The notes under the pieces were generated by a model. It was given only the letters and a program-made list of their open reading frames with translations, had not been told where the DNA came from and did not search any database. A program made the translations under genes and the position numbers. A stretch of 15,369 bases of DNA, taken from NCBI GenBank assembly GCA_035264765.1, contig DATFPQ010000256.1:1-15369 (forward strand). The letters run 5' to 3'. The DNA comes from DATFPQ01 sp035264765. Lineage in GTDB: Bacteria; Actinomycetota; Actinomycetes; Actinomycetales; Angustibacteraceae. This document shows, one piece after another, positions 1 through 6,926 of the stretch; positions within the stretch are counted from its first letter, which is position 1; each line of letters starts with the position of its first letter.

Positions 1-1
1 C

Positions 2-745
2 CCCCCTGTCATCGCCCTCTGCAAGGTCTGGTTCCGCGCGATGGGCATATCGGTGACCGTCACCGGGGCTGAGCACATTCCGCGCACCGGAGGTGCCGTC
101 CTGGCCAGCAACCACGTCAGCTACCTGGACTTCATCTTCGCCGGGCTCGCCGGGGTGCACGCGGGGCGATACACGCGTTTCATGGCGAAGGAGGCCGTGT
201 TCCGGCACCGCGTCTCGGGACCGTTGATGCGCGGCATGCATCACATCCCGGTCGACCGCGAGGCCGGCATGGCGTCGTTCCGGCAGGCGCTCGGCGCGCT
301 GAAGGCCGGTGAGGTCGTCGGCATCTTCCCGGAGGCGACGATCAGCCGGTCCTTCACGGTCAAGGAGCTGAAGTCGGGGGCGGTCCGGCTGGCGCAGGCG
401 TCCAGCACCCCGCTCGTGCCGGTCGCGGTGTGGGGTGGCCAGCGGATGTTCACGACCGGTCGTCCGAAGAACTTCACCACCAGAGGGCGGCACGTCTTCG
501 TCTCGGTCGGCGAGCCGATCCCGGCGCCGAAGAAGGCCGACGGCGACGAGCTCACCGCGCTGCTGCGCCAGCGGCTGCAGGCGTTGCTGGACGACCTGCA
601 GCGACGCACGCCCGAGCAGCCCAGTCCCGGCGAGGACGCCTGGTGGCACCCGGTGCACCTGGGTGGCACGGCGCCGACGCCCGAGCAGGCCCGGGCGGCC
701 AAGCAGGCCGAGGCGGAGGAGCAGCAGTCGCCGGAGGCGATCTGA
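2..745 (+). CDS. 1-acyl-sn-glycerol-3-phosphate acyltransferase (PlsC family), 5'-truncated by window edge
   Basis: PlsC-type acyltransferases move an acyl group from acyl-CoA or acyl-ACP onto lysophosphatidic acid at the inner membrane face, giving phosphatidic acid for phospholipids. The reading frame is open from base 2, and the residues before the ATG at 41 (PPVIALCKVWFRA) look like normal family sequence, so that ATG is internal and the true start lies upstream. Counting from the codon at 41, the catalytic HX4D block is H25-V-S-Y-L-D30. The acceptor-binding block is F96-P-E-A-T100, with Ala where most members have Gly (FPEGT). The C-terminal 50 residues are charged and look disordered. 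The gene ends 15 bp before the end of the convergent PH-domain gene. Family assignment is firm. The exact substrate is not, since actinobacteria carry several paralogues. Confidence 0.9.
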   Translation, partial: PPVIALCKVWFRAMGISVTVTGAEHIPRTGGAVLASNHVSYLDFIFAGLAGVHAGRYTRFMAKEAVFRHRVSGPLMRGMHHIPVDREAGMASFRQALGALKAGEVVGIFPEATISRSFTVKELKSGAVRLAQASSTPLVPVAVWGGQRMFTTGRPKNFTTRGRHVFVSVGEPIPAPKKADGDELTALLRQRLQALLDDLQRRTPEQPSPGEDAWWHPVHLGGTAPTPEQARAAKQAEAEEQQSPEAI

Positions 746-760
746 CGGCGGGCTCGCGGT

Positions 761-1318
761 TCAGTCGTCGCTGCTCCGCGGCCGGCGGCGGCTCCGTCGG
801 CTGGACGCGATGCCGTGCTCGCCGAACAGCTCGTTGGACAGCACCGAGAACAGCTCCTGGGACCGGGCCAGGTAGCTGACCTTGTGCAGCGCCTGGTCCT
901 GGCCGGCGGACTCGAAGACGAACTCCCCGTACCCGAGCAGCCGACCGGCGGCCGAGACGTTGTACGACATGTCCGTGACCTTGGTCAGCGGCATGATCGC
1001 GACCCGGCGGGTGACGAGCCCGTAGGTGAGCAGCAGCCGCTCGTCGGTGACGACGAACCAGTCACGGCGGTACTCGAAGATCTGCCACAGCAGCCGGGCC
1101 ACCAAGGCGACGCTGGCCAGCAGGAGCAGGTTCACCAGCAGCGGGAAGGAGTCACCGATCGCGTCCGCCGCCCACGCGGCCAGCCCGATCCCCAGGCCGG
1201 TGGTCAGGACCGGCTCCACCACCACGATCCAGTGCCGGCGGGTGGTGATGACTGCGCGCTCACTGGGGAGCAGGTACCGCCGTACCTGACGCAAGCCCTC
1301 CGGTGACACCGCCGTCAC
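761..1318 (-). CDS. Membrane-anchored bacterial PH-domain (bPH2/DUF304-like) protein
   Basis: A 185-residue protein with a GTG start. Two hydrophobic segments lie at about residues 29–50 and 57–82, followed by a soluble part (about 84–160) with the pattern of the bacterial pleckstrin-homology domain: YRRDWFVVTDERLLL, GLVTRRVAIMPLTKVTD, then LGYGEFVFESAGQDQ. Proteins of this type sit in the membrane with the PH fold in the cytoplasm; no enzymatic activity is known and their role is not settled. The tail is very basic (SSRRSRRRPRSS). It starts 12 nt after the stop of the small membrane protein gene on the same strand, so the two are probably one transcript. I see no strong ribosome binding site at the GTG, which fits translation following from the upstream gene. 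The family is clear; the function is unknown. Confidence 0.85.
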   Translation of the reverse strand: MTAVSPEGLRQVRRYLLPSERAVITTRRHWIVVVEPVLTTGLGIGLAAWAADAIGDSFPLLVNLLLLASVALVARLLWQIFEYRRDWFVVTDERLLLTYGLVTRRVAIMPLTKVTDMSYNVSAAGRLLGYGEFVFESAGQDQALHKVSYLARSQELFSVLSNELFGEHGIASSRRSRRRPRSSDD

Positions 1319-1330
1319 GACGGCGCGGCC

Positions 1331-1498
1331 CTAGGAGGCGAGCAGCGCGTCGAAGAACCGCCCGACCGCGCCGAGCGCCTCAGCGATGCCGTCCCACGCG
1401 CTGCGGACCATGCCGGCCGCCTGGTCCGGCGACTTGACGACGGCGTACAGGAAGAACGCCAGCAGCAACCAGCCAAGCGGCTTTCTCAGTTTGGCCAT
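1331..1498 (-). CDS. Small single-pass membrane protein, hypothetical
   Basis: A 55-residue peptide beginning MAKLRKPLGW, with one predicted membrane helix at about residues 8–22 (GWLLLAFFLYAVV) and an amphipathic C-terminal half. The frame is open up to 1549, but the ATG at 1498 is preferred because GGAGGAG stands 6 nt upstream, one of the best ribosome binding sites in the window, and because the residues before it do not look like coding sequence. The stop is 12 nt before the PH-domain gene, suggesting a two-gene operon. I do not recognise a named family. A plausible inference is an accessory or partner of the PH-domain membrane protein, but nothing in the sequence proves that. Confidence 0.75.
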   Translation of the reverse strand: MAKLRKPLGWLLLAFFLYAVVKSPDQAAGMVRSAWDGIAEALGAVGRFFDALLAS

Positions 1499-1639
1499 GG
1501 CACGCTCCTCCGTCGTCCGCGCCAGGGGAATGGGCACGTCGCCCCTCATCCTGGCCGACCCGCTCGGGACGGCGGCGGACGCGGTACGTCGTCGGCGCGT
1601 CGGGTCCCCATCCCCGTTGCGCCCTCTCGACGGTAGCGC

Positions 1640-2278
1640 TCAGACGACGCCGTAGAGCCGGTCGCCCGCGTCCCCGAGGCCCGGGACGATGTACCCCAGC
1701 TCGTTCAGCTTCTCGTCGACGGCCGCCGTCACCACGCTGACCGGCACGTGCAGGTCGGCCAGCTCCTGCTCCAGGTGGGCCACGCCCTCGGGCGCGCAGA
1801 GCAGGCAGATTGCGGTGATGTCGTCCGCGCCACGGTCGACGAGGAACCGGATCGCGGCGGCCAGCGTGCCCCCGGTCGCGAGCATGGGGTCGAGCACGTA
1901 GCACTGGCGGCTGGAGAGGTCGTCCGGCAGGCGGGTGGCGTACGTCGTCGCGATCAGGGTCTGCTCGTCGCGGACCATGCCCAGGAACCCGACCTCGGCC
2001 GTGGGCAGCAGCCGCACCATCCCGTCGAGCATGCCCAGCCCCGCGCGAAGGATCGGCACCACGAGCGGCTTCGGGCTGCTCAGCCGCACCCCCGTGGCCG
2101 GGGCGACCGGCGTCCGGACCTCGACCTGCTGCACCCGGACGTCCCGTGTCGCCTCGTAGGCCAGCAGCGTCACCAGCTCGTCGGCCAGCCGGCGGAAGGT
2201 CGGCGAGTCGGTGCTCTCGTCCCGCAGGGCGGTGAGCTTGTGGGCCACTAGCGGGTGGTCGGCGACGTGGACTCGCAT
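1640..2278 (-). CDS. upp: Uracil phosphoribosyltransferase
   Basis: Converts uracil and PRPP to UMP and pyrophosphate in pyrimidine salvage, in the cytoplasm. The protein is 212 residues, close to the usual length of about 208. The PRPP-binding loop is D130-PMLATGGT-138 and the uracil-binding signature is GYIVPGLGDAGDR at 195–207. VVPILRAGLGM at 73–83 is also typical. The ATG at 2278 has no ribosome binding site. Instead TAGGTT lies 6 nt upstream (on the minus strand), so the transcript probably begins at or next to the ATG. The gene is transcribed on its own, divergent from the tadA-associated gene across a gap of 73 bp. The assignment is secure. Confidence 0.97.
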   Translation of the reverse strand: MRVHVADHPLVAHKLTALRDESTDSPTFRRLADELVTLLAYEATRDVRVQQVEVRTPVAPATGVRLSSPKPLVVPILRAGLGMLDGMVRLLPTAEVGFLGMVRDEQTLIATTYATRLPDDLSSRQCYVLDPMLATGGTLAAAIRFLVDRGADDITAICLLCAPEGVAHLEQELADLHVPVSVVTAAVDEKLNELGYIVPGLGDAGDRLYGVV

Positions 2279-2284
2279 GGCCGA

Positions 2285-2290
2285 AACCTA
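2285..2290 (-). promoter_or_regulatory. Predicted -10 element (TAGGTT) of upp, leaderless geometry
   Basis: On the minus strand TAGGTT is followed by six bases (TCGGCC) and then the upp ATG. Actinobacterial sigma-70-type -10 boxes match TANNNT and start transcription about 6–7 nt downstream, which would place the first base of the mRNA on the start codon. No convincing -35 box is visible. This is inference from spacing. Confidence 0.5.
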
Positions 2291-2351
2291 CCGTGGCAGG
2301 GCCCCACGCCGAACGCTGCCGACCCCCCTCCTTCGTGCCACGATGAGAGGC

Positions 2352-2957
2352 GTGTCGTACTTCTCGGCCGTGATCGGGCGCCACGGAGCAGGGTGGCGTG
2401 CCCTGGATGTCGACGTCGAGGACGTCGAGTCGCTGGACGAGCTCGCCGACCACATGCGCGCTGCCAGCCATGACGACGGGCCGGTCCTCGCGGTCCTCGA
2501 GCGGGAGGACTCCTGGTTCGCCCTGCTGCGGGTCGACGCCGGGTCGGACGACGACTGCCGGGCGTTCGTCAGCGACCTGCAGGCCATCGAGCGCAGCCAG
2601 TTCGCGCAGCTGCTGGCGCCGGTAGGGGACCTCGACCTGGACGAGTACGCGGAGCTGCGCGACAGCGTCCGGCCCGGCAGCCAGAACGGCACCCGCGACC
2701 TCGACGAGCAGGCCGAGGACGAGCCGGACGACGAGGGCGACGACGCGGTGGAGCCGGAGGACGAGCTCGAGCCCGAGCCGGTGGACGAGGACCCGCCGCC
2801 GGCCTGGGCCGGCGACCCCGGCCTGCTGGAGGACCTGGGCGTCAGCGCCCGCGACCTGGTGACCCTGGTGGTGGACTCTTCCTCCGACCCCGGCGCCGTT
2901 CTGGCTGACGTCGGCGAGCGATGCGGCTTCGACGACCAGCTGGACGCCCTGCGGTGA
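2352..2957 (+). CDS. tRNA adenosine deaminase-associated protein
   Basis: Belongs to the actinobacterial family found immediately upstream of tadA. Its biochemical role is not established; association with the wobble deaminase is inferred from conserved neighbourhood. From the GTG at 2352 it is 201 residues, starting VSYFSAVIG, which matches how family members usually begin. An in-frame ATG nine bases earlier (2343) is an alternative, but neither start has a clear ribosome binding site. CACGAT seven bases before the GTG would suit a leaderless start. The N-terminal domain (about 1–112) and a C-terminal helical part (about 155–201) flank an Asp/Glu/Pro-rich linker at about residues 115–152. 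The stop is 13 bp before tadA, so the two are almost certainly co-transcribed. Confidence 0.82.
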   Translation: MSYFSAVIGRHGAGWRALDVDVEDVESLDELADHMRAASHDDGPVLAVLEREDSWFALLRVDAGSDDDCRAFVSDLQAIERSQFAQLLAPVGDLDLDEYAELRDSVRPGSQNGTRDLDEQAEDEPDDEGDDAVEPEDELEPEPVDEDPPPAWAGDPGLLEDLGVSARDLVTLVVDSSSDPGAVLADVGERCGFDDQLDALR

Positions 2958-2970
2958 CCCGGACGCCGGC

Positions 2971-3441
2971 GTGAGGTGGCCGGTCGACCCGGCGCACGAG
3001 GCGTGGATGGACCTGGCGCTGGAGCAGGCGCGGGGCGCGACGGCGTCCGGCGACGTGCCGGTGGGCGCCGTGGTCGTCGACCCGGCGGGTGCCGTGGTCG
3101 GGGCGGGACGAAACCGGCGTGAGGCCGACGGCGACCCCACCGCGCATGCGGAGGTGATCGCCCTGCGCGAGGCGGCGCGGACCACCGGCACGTGGCGGCT
3201 GGACGGCCACACCCTCGTCGTGACGCTGGAGCCCTGCCCGATGTGCGCGGGCGCGATCGTGCTGTCGCGGGTGGCGCGGGTCGTGCTTGGCGCCTGGGAC
3301 CCCAAGGCCGGGGCCGCCGGATCGGTCTGGGACATCGTCCGCGACCGCCGGGTCAACCACCGCGTCGAGGTCGTGGGCGGCGTCCGCGAGCAGGAGTGCT
3401 CCGCCCTGCTGCTCGATTTCTTCACCGGCCACCGGCTCTAG
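2971..3441 (+). CDS. tadA: tRNA-specific adenosine deaminase (A34 to inosine)
   Basis: Deaminates the wobble adenosine of tRNA-Arg(ACG) to inosine, letting one tRNA read three Arg codons; it is essential in most bacteria. The protein has 156 residues from a GTG start. The cytidine/deoxycytidylate-deaminase zinc site is complete: H59-A-E61 (zinc ligand and proton-shuttle glutamate) and P88-C89-P-M-C92. GDVPVGAVVVD at 27–37 and N48 in the substrate pocket are also as expected. It follows the deaminase-associated gene by 13 bp. The TAG stop abuts the predicted -10 box of the tRNA-Ser gene downstream. Assignment is secure, although the broad family also includes other nucleic-acid base deaminases. 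Confidence 0.95.
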   Translation: MRWPVDPAHEAWMDLALEQARGATASGDVPVGAVVVDPAGAVVGAGRNRREADGDPTAHAEVIALREAARTTGTWRLDGHTLVVTLEPCPMCAGAIVLSRVARVVLGAWDPKAGAAGSVWDIVRDRRVNHRVEVVGGVREQECSALLLDFFTGHRL

Positions 3442-3447
3442 TACCCT
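3442..3447 (+). promoter_or_regulatory. Predicted -10 element (TACCCT) of tRNA-Ser(CGA)
   Basis: TACCCT begins directly after the tadA stop codon and is seven bases from the first base of the mature tRNA. The other tRNA-Ser gene in this window has the same arrangement (TAGGAT, seven bases). Spacing predicts a transcript that starts on or one base before the mature 5' end. Confidence 0.45.
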
Positions 3448-3454
3448 GCTCGGC

Positions 3455-3544
3455 GGTGGCGTGTCCGAGCGGCCTAAGGAGCACGCCTCGAAAGCGTGTG
3501 AGGGGGCAACTCCTCCGTGGGTTCAAATCCCACCGCCACCGCCA
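3455..3544 (+). tRNA. tRNA-Ser, anticodon CGA
   Basis: Cloverleaf read by eye. Acceptor stem GGTGGCG (3455–3461) pairs with CGCCACC (3534–3540). The anticodon stem CACGC/GCGTG (3482–3486, 3494–3498) closes the loop CTCGAAA, with CGA at 3489–3491. There is a long class II variable arm (about 3499–3516) and a T arm GTGGG–TTCAAAT–CCCAC (3517–3533). The discriminator G at 3541 is followed by an encoded CCA (3542–3544). It reads UCG serine codons. The gene lies 13 bp after tadA and is followed by three hairpins ending in a strong terminator. Confidence 0.97.
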
Positions 3545-3545
3545 A

Positions 3546-3577
3546 GACCTTCCGCGCCGAAGGTCGTCGCGAACGAC
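3546..3577 (+). other. Two small hairpins between tRNA-Ser(CGA) and its terminator
   Basis: GACCTTC (3546–3552) pairs with GAAGGTC (3559–3565) around a six-base loop. GTCG (3566–3569) pairs with CGAC (3574–3577) around CGAA. They sit between the encoded CCA and the long terminator hairpin, so they would be in the 3' trailer of the tRNA precursor and may guide 3' processing. The second overlaps the first bases of the terminator stem and would compete with it. Confidence 0.4.
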
Positions 3578-3616
3578 GGAAGGACGGGCACGTCGTGCCC
3601 GTCCTTCCGTGTTTCC
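3576..3616 (+). terminator. Strong rho-independent-type terminator after tRNA-Ser(CGA)
   Basis: A perfect 16-bp inverted repeat: ACGGAAGGACGGGCAC at 3576–3591, a GTC loop, and its exact complement at 3595–3610, followed by GTTTCC. The U-tract is short, as is common in high-GC actinobacteria. It separates the tRNA from the convergent cytidylyltransferase gene, whose stop is at 3638, so it may act in both directions. Confidence 0.8.
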
Positions 3617-3637
3617 CTCGAGCGAAAGCTCTCGCGC

Positions 3638-4381
3638 TCAGCTCTCGCCGATCACGGTCGCGAGGTGGCCCGAGCTGACGAGGAGCTCGAACTGCAGCAG
3701 GTCCAGGTCCGTGGTGATCTTGACGTTTCCCCGGAAACCCTGGACGAGGTTCAGCTTCTCCCCGTAGTGCTCCATCATCTGCGCCTGGTCCACGAAGCTG
3801 CCGAGCAGCCCGTCCTCGACCGAGCGCGCGTTCAGCCGGCGGGCGAGGCCCAGCGGAAAGGTCTGCGGGGCCTGCAGGATGTGCATCTCGTCCCGCCGGG
3901 GCACCGACTCGATGGTTGCGGCGAAGTCGACCGAGCGCGCCACGGTCTCGAAGCAGGGGATGGCCGTGATGGCGTTGCCCTGCTGTCGTGCGGTCTCGAT
4001 GTTGCGGGTGATCAGCTCCTGGTTGATGAGGGGACGCACGCCGTCGTGCACCAGCACGACGGCCTCGTCCGGGACGCCGTCCGCGGACGCGCTGCGCAGG
4101 CCGTTGTAGATCGACTCCTGGGCGCTGGCTCCGCCGGGGACGATCGTGCGGACCTTGTCGATGCCGTAGTCGCGCACCAGCGCCCACGCGTCATCGAGGT
4201 GGGAGGCGACGCAGGAGATGTAGATGCTGCCCACGTCGGAGTGCTCCTGGAAGTGCTCCAGCGTGTGCACCAGGATCGGCTTGCCCTCGACCGGCTGGAA
4301 CTGCTTGGGCTGCTCGACCTTCTTCATCCGGGAGCCGATGCCTCCGGCGAAGACGATGGCGATGGCGTCTGGGGTCGGCAT
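3638..4381 (-). CDS. IspD/TarI-family cytidylyltransferase, probably polyol-phosphate (ribitol-5-P type)
   Basis: Transfers CMP from CTP to a phosphorylated alcohol. Numbered from the ATG at 4381 (247 residues), the nucleotide-binding loop is A12-GGIGSRM-19 with K26 in PKQF; V111-H-D-G-V-R-P117, Q170-APQTF-175 and K221-ITTDLD also match the family. The stretch PKQF-x3-EGKPILVHTLEHF resembles ribitol-5-phosphate cytidylyltransferases (TarI, Bcs1 N-domain) more than IspD of isoprenoid synthesis. There is no ispF beside it, while a TagF-like gene lies directly upstream. I therefore favour synthesis of a CDP-polyol for a wall polymer. The start is uncertain: ATG codons at 4390 and 4381 share one GGAGG, which is 2 or 11 nt away, and the frame is open to 4453. 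The gap to the upstream stop is about 40 bp, so the two are probably one transcript. Confidence 0.85.
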   Translation of the reverse strand: MPTPDAIAIVFAGGIGSRMKKVEQPKQFQPVEGKPILVHTLEHFQEHSDVGSIYISCVASHLDDAWALVRDYGIDKVRTIVPGGASAQESIYNGLRSASADGVPDEAVVLVHDGVRPLINQELITRNIETARQQGNAITAIPCFETVARSVDFAATIESVPRRDEMHILQAPQTFPLGLARRLNARSVEDGLLGSFVDQAQMMEHYGEKLNLVQGFRGNVKITTDLDLLQFELLVSSGHLATVIGES

Positions 4382-4424
4382 CGTCCTCATGTCCTCCGAG
4401 TGAGTTGCATGGTGGGGCCCGACG

Positions 4425-5747
4425 TCACCGCGGCTGGATGCCGAGGCCATCAAGCAGCCTCGCGGCGCTGCGGTCGTCGCGGTGCTCGTGGAAGCGCAAC
4501 CGGGCCAGTCCCCGCTCGCGCGCCATCGGGTCGCGCCCTTCGACCAGGTCGGCCAGGGCGGCGATGACGCCGTCGATGTCGCGGACCAGCGGACCGGGCA
4601 CCCAGTCCTCGTACGGCTCGAGGTTGAGGCCCCGGTCGCGGCGGTACTCCTCGATGTCCGGGAAGGCGAACACCATCGGCTTGTCGAGCAGCAAGTAGTC
4701 GACCCAGATGGAGGAGACGTCGGTCAGCAGTCCGTCGAAGGCGGGCAGCATCGTGTACATCGTCAGTCCGTGCCGCTCCATCTCCTCCTGGGTGAGGATC
4801 CGGATGGCCTTGAAGTCCCCCGAGAACGTCTTCGCGTCGTGCGGGTGCAGCTTGATGACGAGGCTGGCCCCCTGCGTCACCAGCCAGTCGTCGAGCTGCT
4901 GGACGTCCGCGGCCGAGAACGGCACGCCGGGATGGGCAGCGCTGATGCTGATCGTGGGTAGGGACGACTCCCGGAAGGTCGGCAGCCAGAGGAAGGTCGG
5001 CCGGTCCGCAGCGTCGCCCAGCAGGGCCCGACGGATGCCCGCCGCGTCGGCTCGCAGCATGCGGTCGTTGCGCGCTGCCCCGATGATGGGCACGCGCAGC
5101 GGGTGGACGCCGAACTCGGCCGATCGGAAGGCTCGCCCGACCGTGCTCGTGACCGGGGTGTACGTGCACTCCAGGCCACCCTGTCCCGGGAAGAACCGGG
5201 CGATCACCTTGCCCGAGGGCGGCTCGCCGTGCCAAATGTTCACGAGGACCTGCGACGGCCGGGGCTTGGTGCCGCCGTAGATGCTGAGGGTCGTCATGAC
5301 ATAGCGGGCCGTGAGGAACTGCAGCATTCCACGCGCGGACTTCTTCGGAATCGTGCGGACCTTGCCGCCCATGTGCCGGTGCACCTCGGCGGCACGGCTC
5401 GCCCGTTCCAGCAGGATGGTCGGGGTCCACCCGCGCGCGTGCAGCTCCTCGGCGACGGCGAAGACGCCATCCTCCAGGTCGATGGTGCTGTGCAGCACCA
5501 CTCGGTCCGCCGTCTTCGGGACCATCCGGTTCACCGCGTCGAAGGCCGCGAACGCGAGGCGACGCTTCAAGGACTGCGGTACGGGGCCGACGTCAGCACG
5601 ACTGGCCGGGGCGAAGCCGACGGGGCGGCGGGGCTCGGACGGCCGCTGGCCCTCCAGAGCTACGCCGGCGGTCGCCGCGCCGGCGCCGACTCCCTCGTGG
5701 CTGTCCGGACCCGGGCTCGTGCGGTCGTCACTGGGGGAGCTCGTCAC
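4425..5747 (-). CDS. CDP-glycerol/CDP-ribitol polyol-phosphate transferase (TagF/TarL-like)
   Basis: Glyphos_transf-family enzymes transfer glycerol- or ribitol-phosphate from the CDP-polyol to build teichoic-acid-like chains on the cytoplasmic membrane face. Visible motifs in the 440-residue frame: N170-I-W-H173-G-E-P (the WHG histidine), L253-WLPTFRES, I298-K-L-H301-P-H, and L341-TDVSSIWVDYLLLDKPMVFAFPDIEEY, closely matching the TagF C-terminal block that binds the CDP-polyol. The catalytic domain fills about residues 80–435. Residues 1–57 are Pro/Gly/Ala/Ser-rich and look disordered. No clear ribosome binding site precedes the GTG at 5747, so a later start is possible. No separate membrane segment is evident. 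The gene is divergent from the SDR gene, with a 126-bp shared upstream region. Family is firm; glycerol versus ribitol specificity cannot be told. Confidence 0.88.
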   Translation of the reverse strand: MTSSPSDDRTSPGPDSHEGVGAGAATAGVALEGQRPSEPRRPVGFAPASRADVGPVPQSLKRRLAFAAFDAVNRMVPKTADRVVLHSTIDLEDGVFAVAEELHARGWTPTILLERASRAAEVHRHMGGKVRTIPKKSARGMLQFLTARYVMTTLSIYGGTKPRPSQVLVNIWHGEPPSGKVIARFFPGQGGLECTYTPVTSTVGRAFRSAEFGVHPLRVPIIGAARNDRMLRADAAGIRRALLGDAADRPTFLWLPTFRESSLPTISISAAHPGVPFSAADVQQLDDWLVTQGASLVIKLHPHDAKTFSGDFKAIRILTQEEMERHGLTMYTMLPAFDGLLTDVSSIWVDYLLLDKPMVFAFPDIEEYRRDRGLNLEPYEDWVPGPLVRDIDGVIAALADLVEGRDPMARERGLARLRFHEHRDDRSAARLLDGLGIQPR

Positions 5748-5873
5748 GGTCCAAGGCTGTCATGCCGCAGCGTGCTCCATGCCTCATTCACGGTAAAGCG
5801 GAAGGCCTGACATGCTGCACCGACCGGTGCCCGGCCGTCCCTGACTCACCCTTTACCTAGGAGCGCCCCGAAC
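5748..5873. promoter_or_regulatory. Divergent promoter region with inverted repeats
   Basis: The 126 bp between the TagF-like and SDR genes hold a 6-bp palindrome GCACCG-AC-CGGTGC (5817–5830) near the centre, and a wider inverted pair, GGTAAAG at 5792–5798 and CTTTACC at 5851–5857. The right arm lies just before the AGGAG ribosome binding site of the SDR gene (5859–5863). These are reasonable operator candidates for shared control of both directions. No regulator gene is adjacent and no clear -35/-10 pair is visible. Confidence 0.4.
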
Positions 5874-6926
5874 GTGTGGCACGAACTGGACGTCGTCCGT
5901 GAGGACCTCGAGGGGATCAGCGCCGCGACGTCCGTCCCCTGGGAAGCGCTGCACGGGAAGACCGTGCTCGTCACCGGCGCCACCGGTCTCATTGGCAGCT
6001 CCCTGGTCAAGGCCCTGCTCTGGTACGACGCGGCGCACGACGCCAGGGTGCGGGTGGTGGCCCTGACGCGCGACCGGACGAGGGCCGAGGCGTCCTTCGC
6101 CGGTGCTCTCTCGGCAGGAGCTCCGCTGACGTTCGTGCAGGGTGAGGTCGAGACCCTGAGCCTCGACGAGCCCGTCGACCTGATCGTCCACGGCGCCAGC
6201 GTGACGTCCAGCCAGGACTTCGTCGCGCGTCCGGTGCGGACGATGCGTACGGCCTTGCAGGGCACCGAGCGCATCCTCGAGATCGCGCGCGCTCACGGCG
6301 TCGAGTCGCTCGCGTACCTCTCCAGCATGGAGGTGTACGGAGCTCCGGACGGGAGCCGGCGGATCACCGAGTCGCACTTCGACGGCTTCGACCCGATGCT
6401 CGTGCGCAGCTCCTACCCGGAGAGCAAGCGCATGGCCGAGGCCATGTGCGCCGGTTACGCCGCCGAGCTCGGCGTCCACGCGAAGGTCCTGCGACTGACC
6501 CAGACGTTCGGCCCGGGCGTCGCCTACGACGACGGCCGGGTGTTCGCCAGCTTCGCCCGAAGCGCCCTCGAGGGCGGGGACATCGTCCTGCACACGGCGG
6601 GCGAGACCGAGCGGAGCTACCTGTACACGGCGGACGCCGTGACTGCGATCCTCACCGTCCTCCTCCGCGGCGAGGACGGGCAGGCCTACAACGCGGCCAA
6701 CGAGGACACCTACTGCTCGATCCGCGACATGGCCGATCTCGTGGCGCGGACCTGCGGGGCGGCGCCCGTCAGCGTCCGGGTCGAGCCTCAGGACGGCGAG
6801 CGGCTGGGCTACGCACCGACGTTGAAGATGGACCTCGACACCAGGAAGCTGCAGGCGCTGGGCTGGCGGCCCACGGTCGGGCTCGGCGAGATGTACCGCC
6901 GGATGACGGCGGTTATGCAGGCCTGA
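5874..6926 (+). CDS. NAD(P)-dependent extended SDR (nucleotide-sugar epimerase/dehydratase type)
   Basis: A 350-residue Rossmann enzyme of the extended SDR superfamily, whose members epimerise, dehydrate, reduce or decarboxylate nucleotide-linked sugars in the cytoplasm. The dinucleotide loop is T34-G35-A-T-G38-L-I-G41. The catalytic set is S150/S151 in YLSSMEVYG, and Y181-P-E-S-K185. The loop RLTQTFGPGV and the C-terminal RSYLYTADAV fit sugar-nucleotide epimerases and decarboxylases. The dinucleotide loop starts about 30 residues in, later than usual, so there is an N-terminal extension. The GTG start has AGGAG ten bases upstream. The gene is divergent from the polymer transferase and likely supplies or tailors a sugar or polyol for the same product. 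Exact substrate unknown. Confidence 0.85.
   Translation: MWHELDVVREDLEGISAATSVPWEALHGKTVLVTGATGLIGSSLVKALLWYDAAHDARVRVVALTRDRTRAEASFAGALSAGAPLTFVQGEVETLSLDEPVDLIVHGASVTSSQDFVARPVRTMRTALQGTERILEIARAHGVESLAYLSSMEVYGAPDGSRRITESHFDGFDPMLVRSSYPESKRMAEAMCAGYAAELGVHAKVLRLTQTFGPGVAYDDGRVFASFARSALEGGDIVLHTAGETERSYLYTADAVTAILTVLLRGEDGQAYNAANEDTYCSIRDMADLVARTCGAAPVSVRVEPQDGERLGYAPTLKMDLDTRKLQALGWRPTVGLGEMYRRMTAVMQA

Noticed and set aside
1380..3425. Very long open frame on − (681 codons)
   Set aside because: It runs antisense or out of frame through upp and tadA, both of which have clear family motifs. Its translation is Arg/Gly/Ala/Pro-rich, as expected of a GC-rich shadow frame.
3523..3544. Integration site at the tRNA-Ser(CGA) 3' end bounding an island
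   Set aside because: No second copy of the tRNA 3' end was found downstream and there is no integrase gene. The similar TTCAAATCCC at about 8716–8725 (minus strand) is just the T arm of the other tRNA-Ser.
3638..4381. Gene as genuine ispD of the MEP isoprenoid pathway
   Set aside because: Core motifs are shared, but the PKQF…GKPILVHT segment is TarI-like, ispF is absent and a TagF-like gene is adjacent. I kept the neutral family call rather than the symbol.
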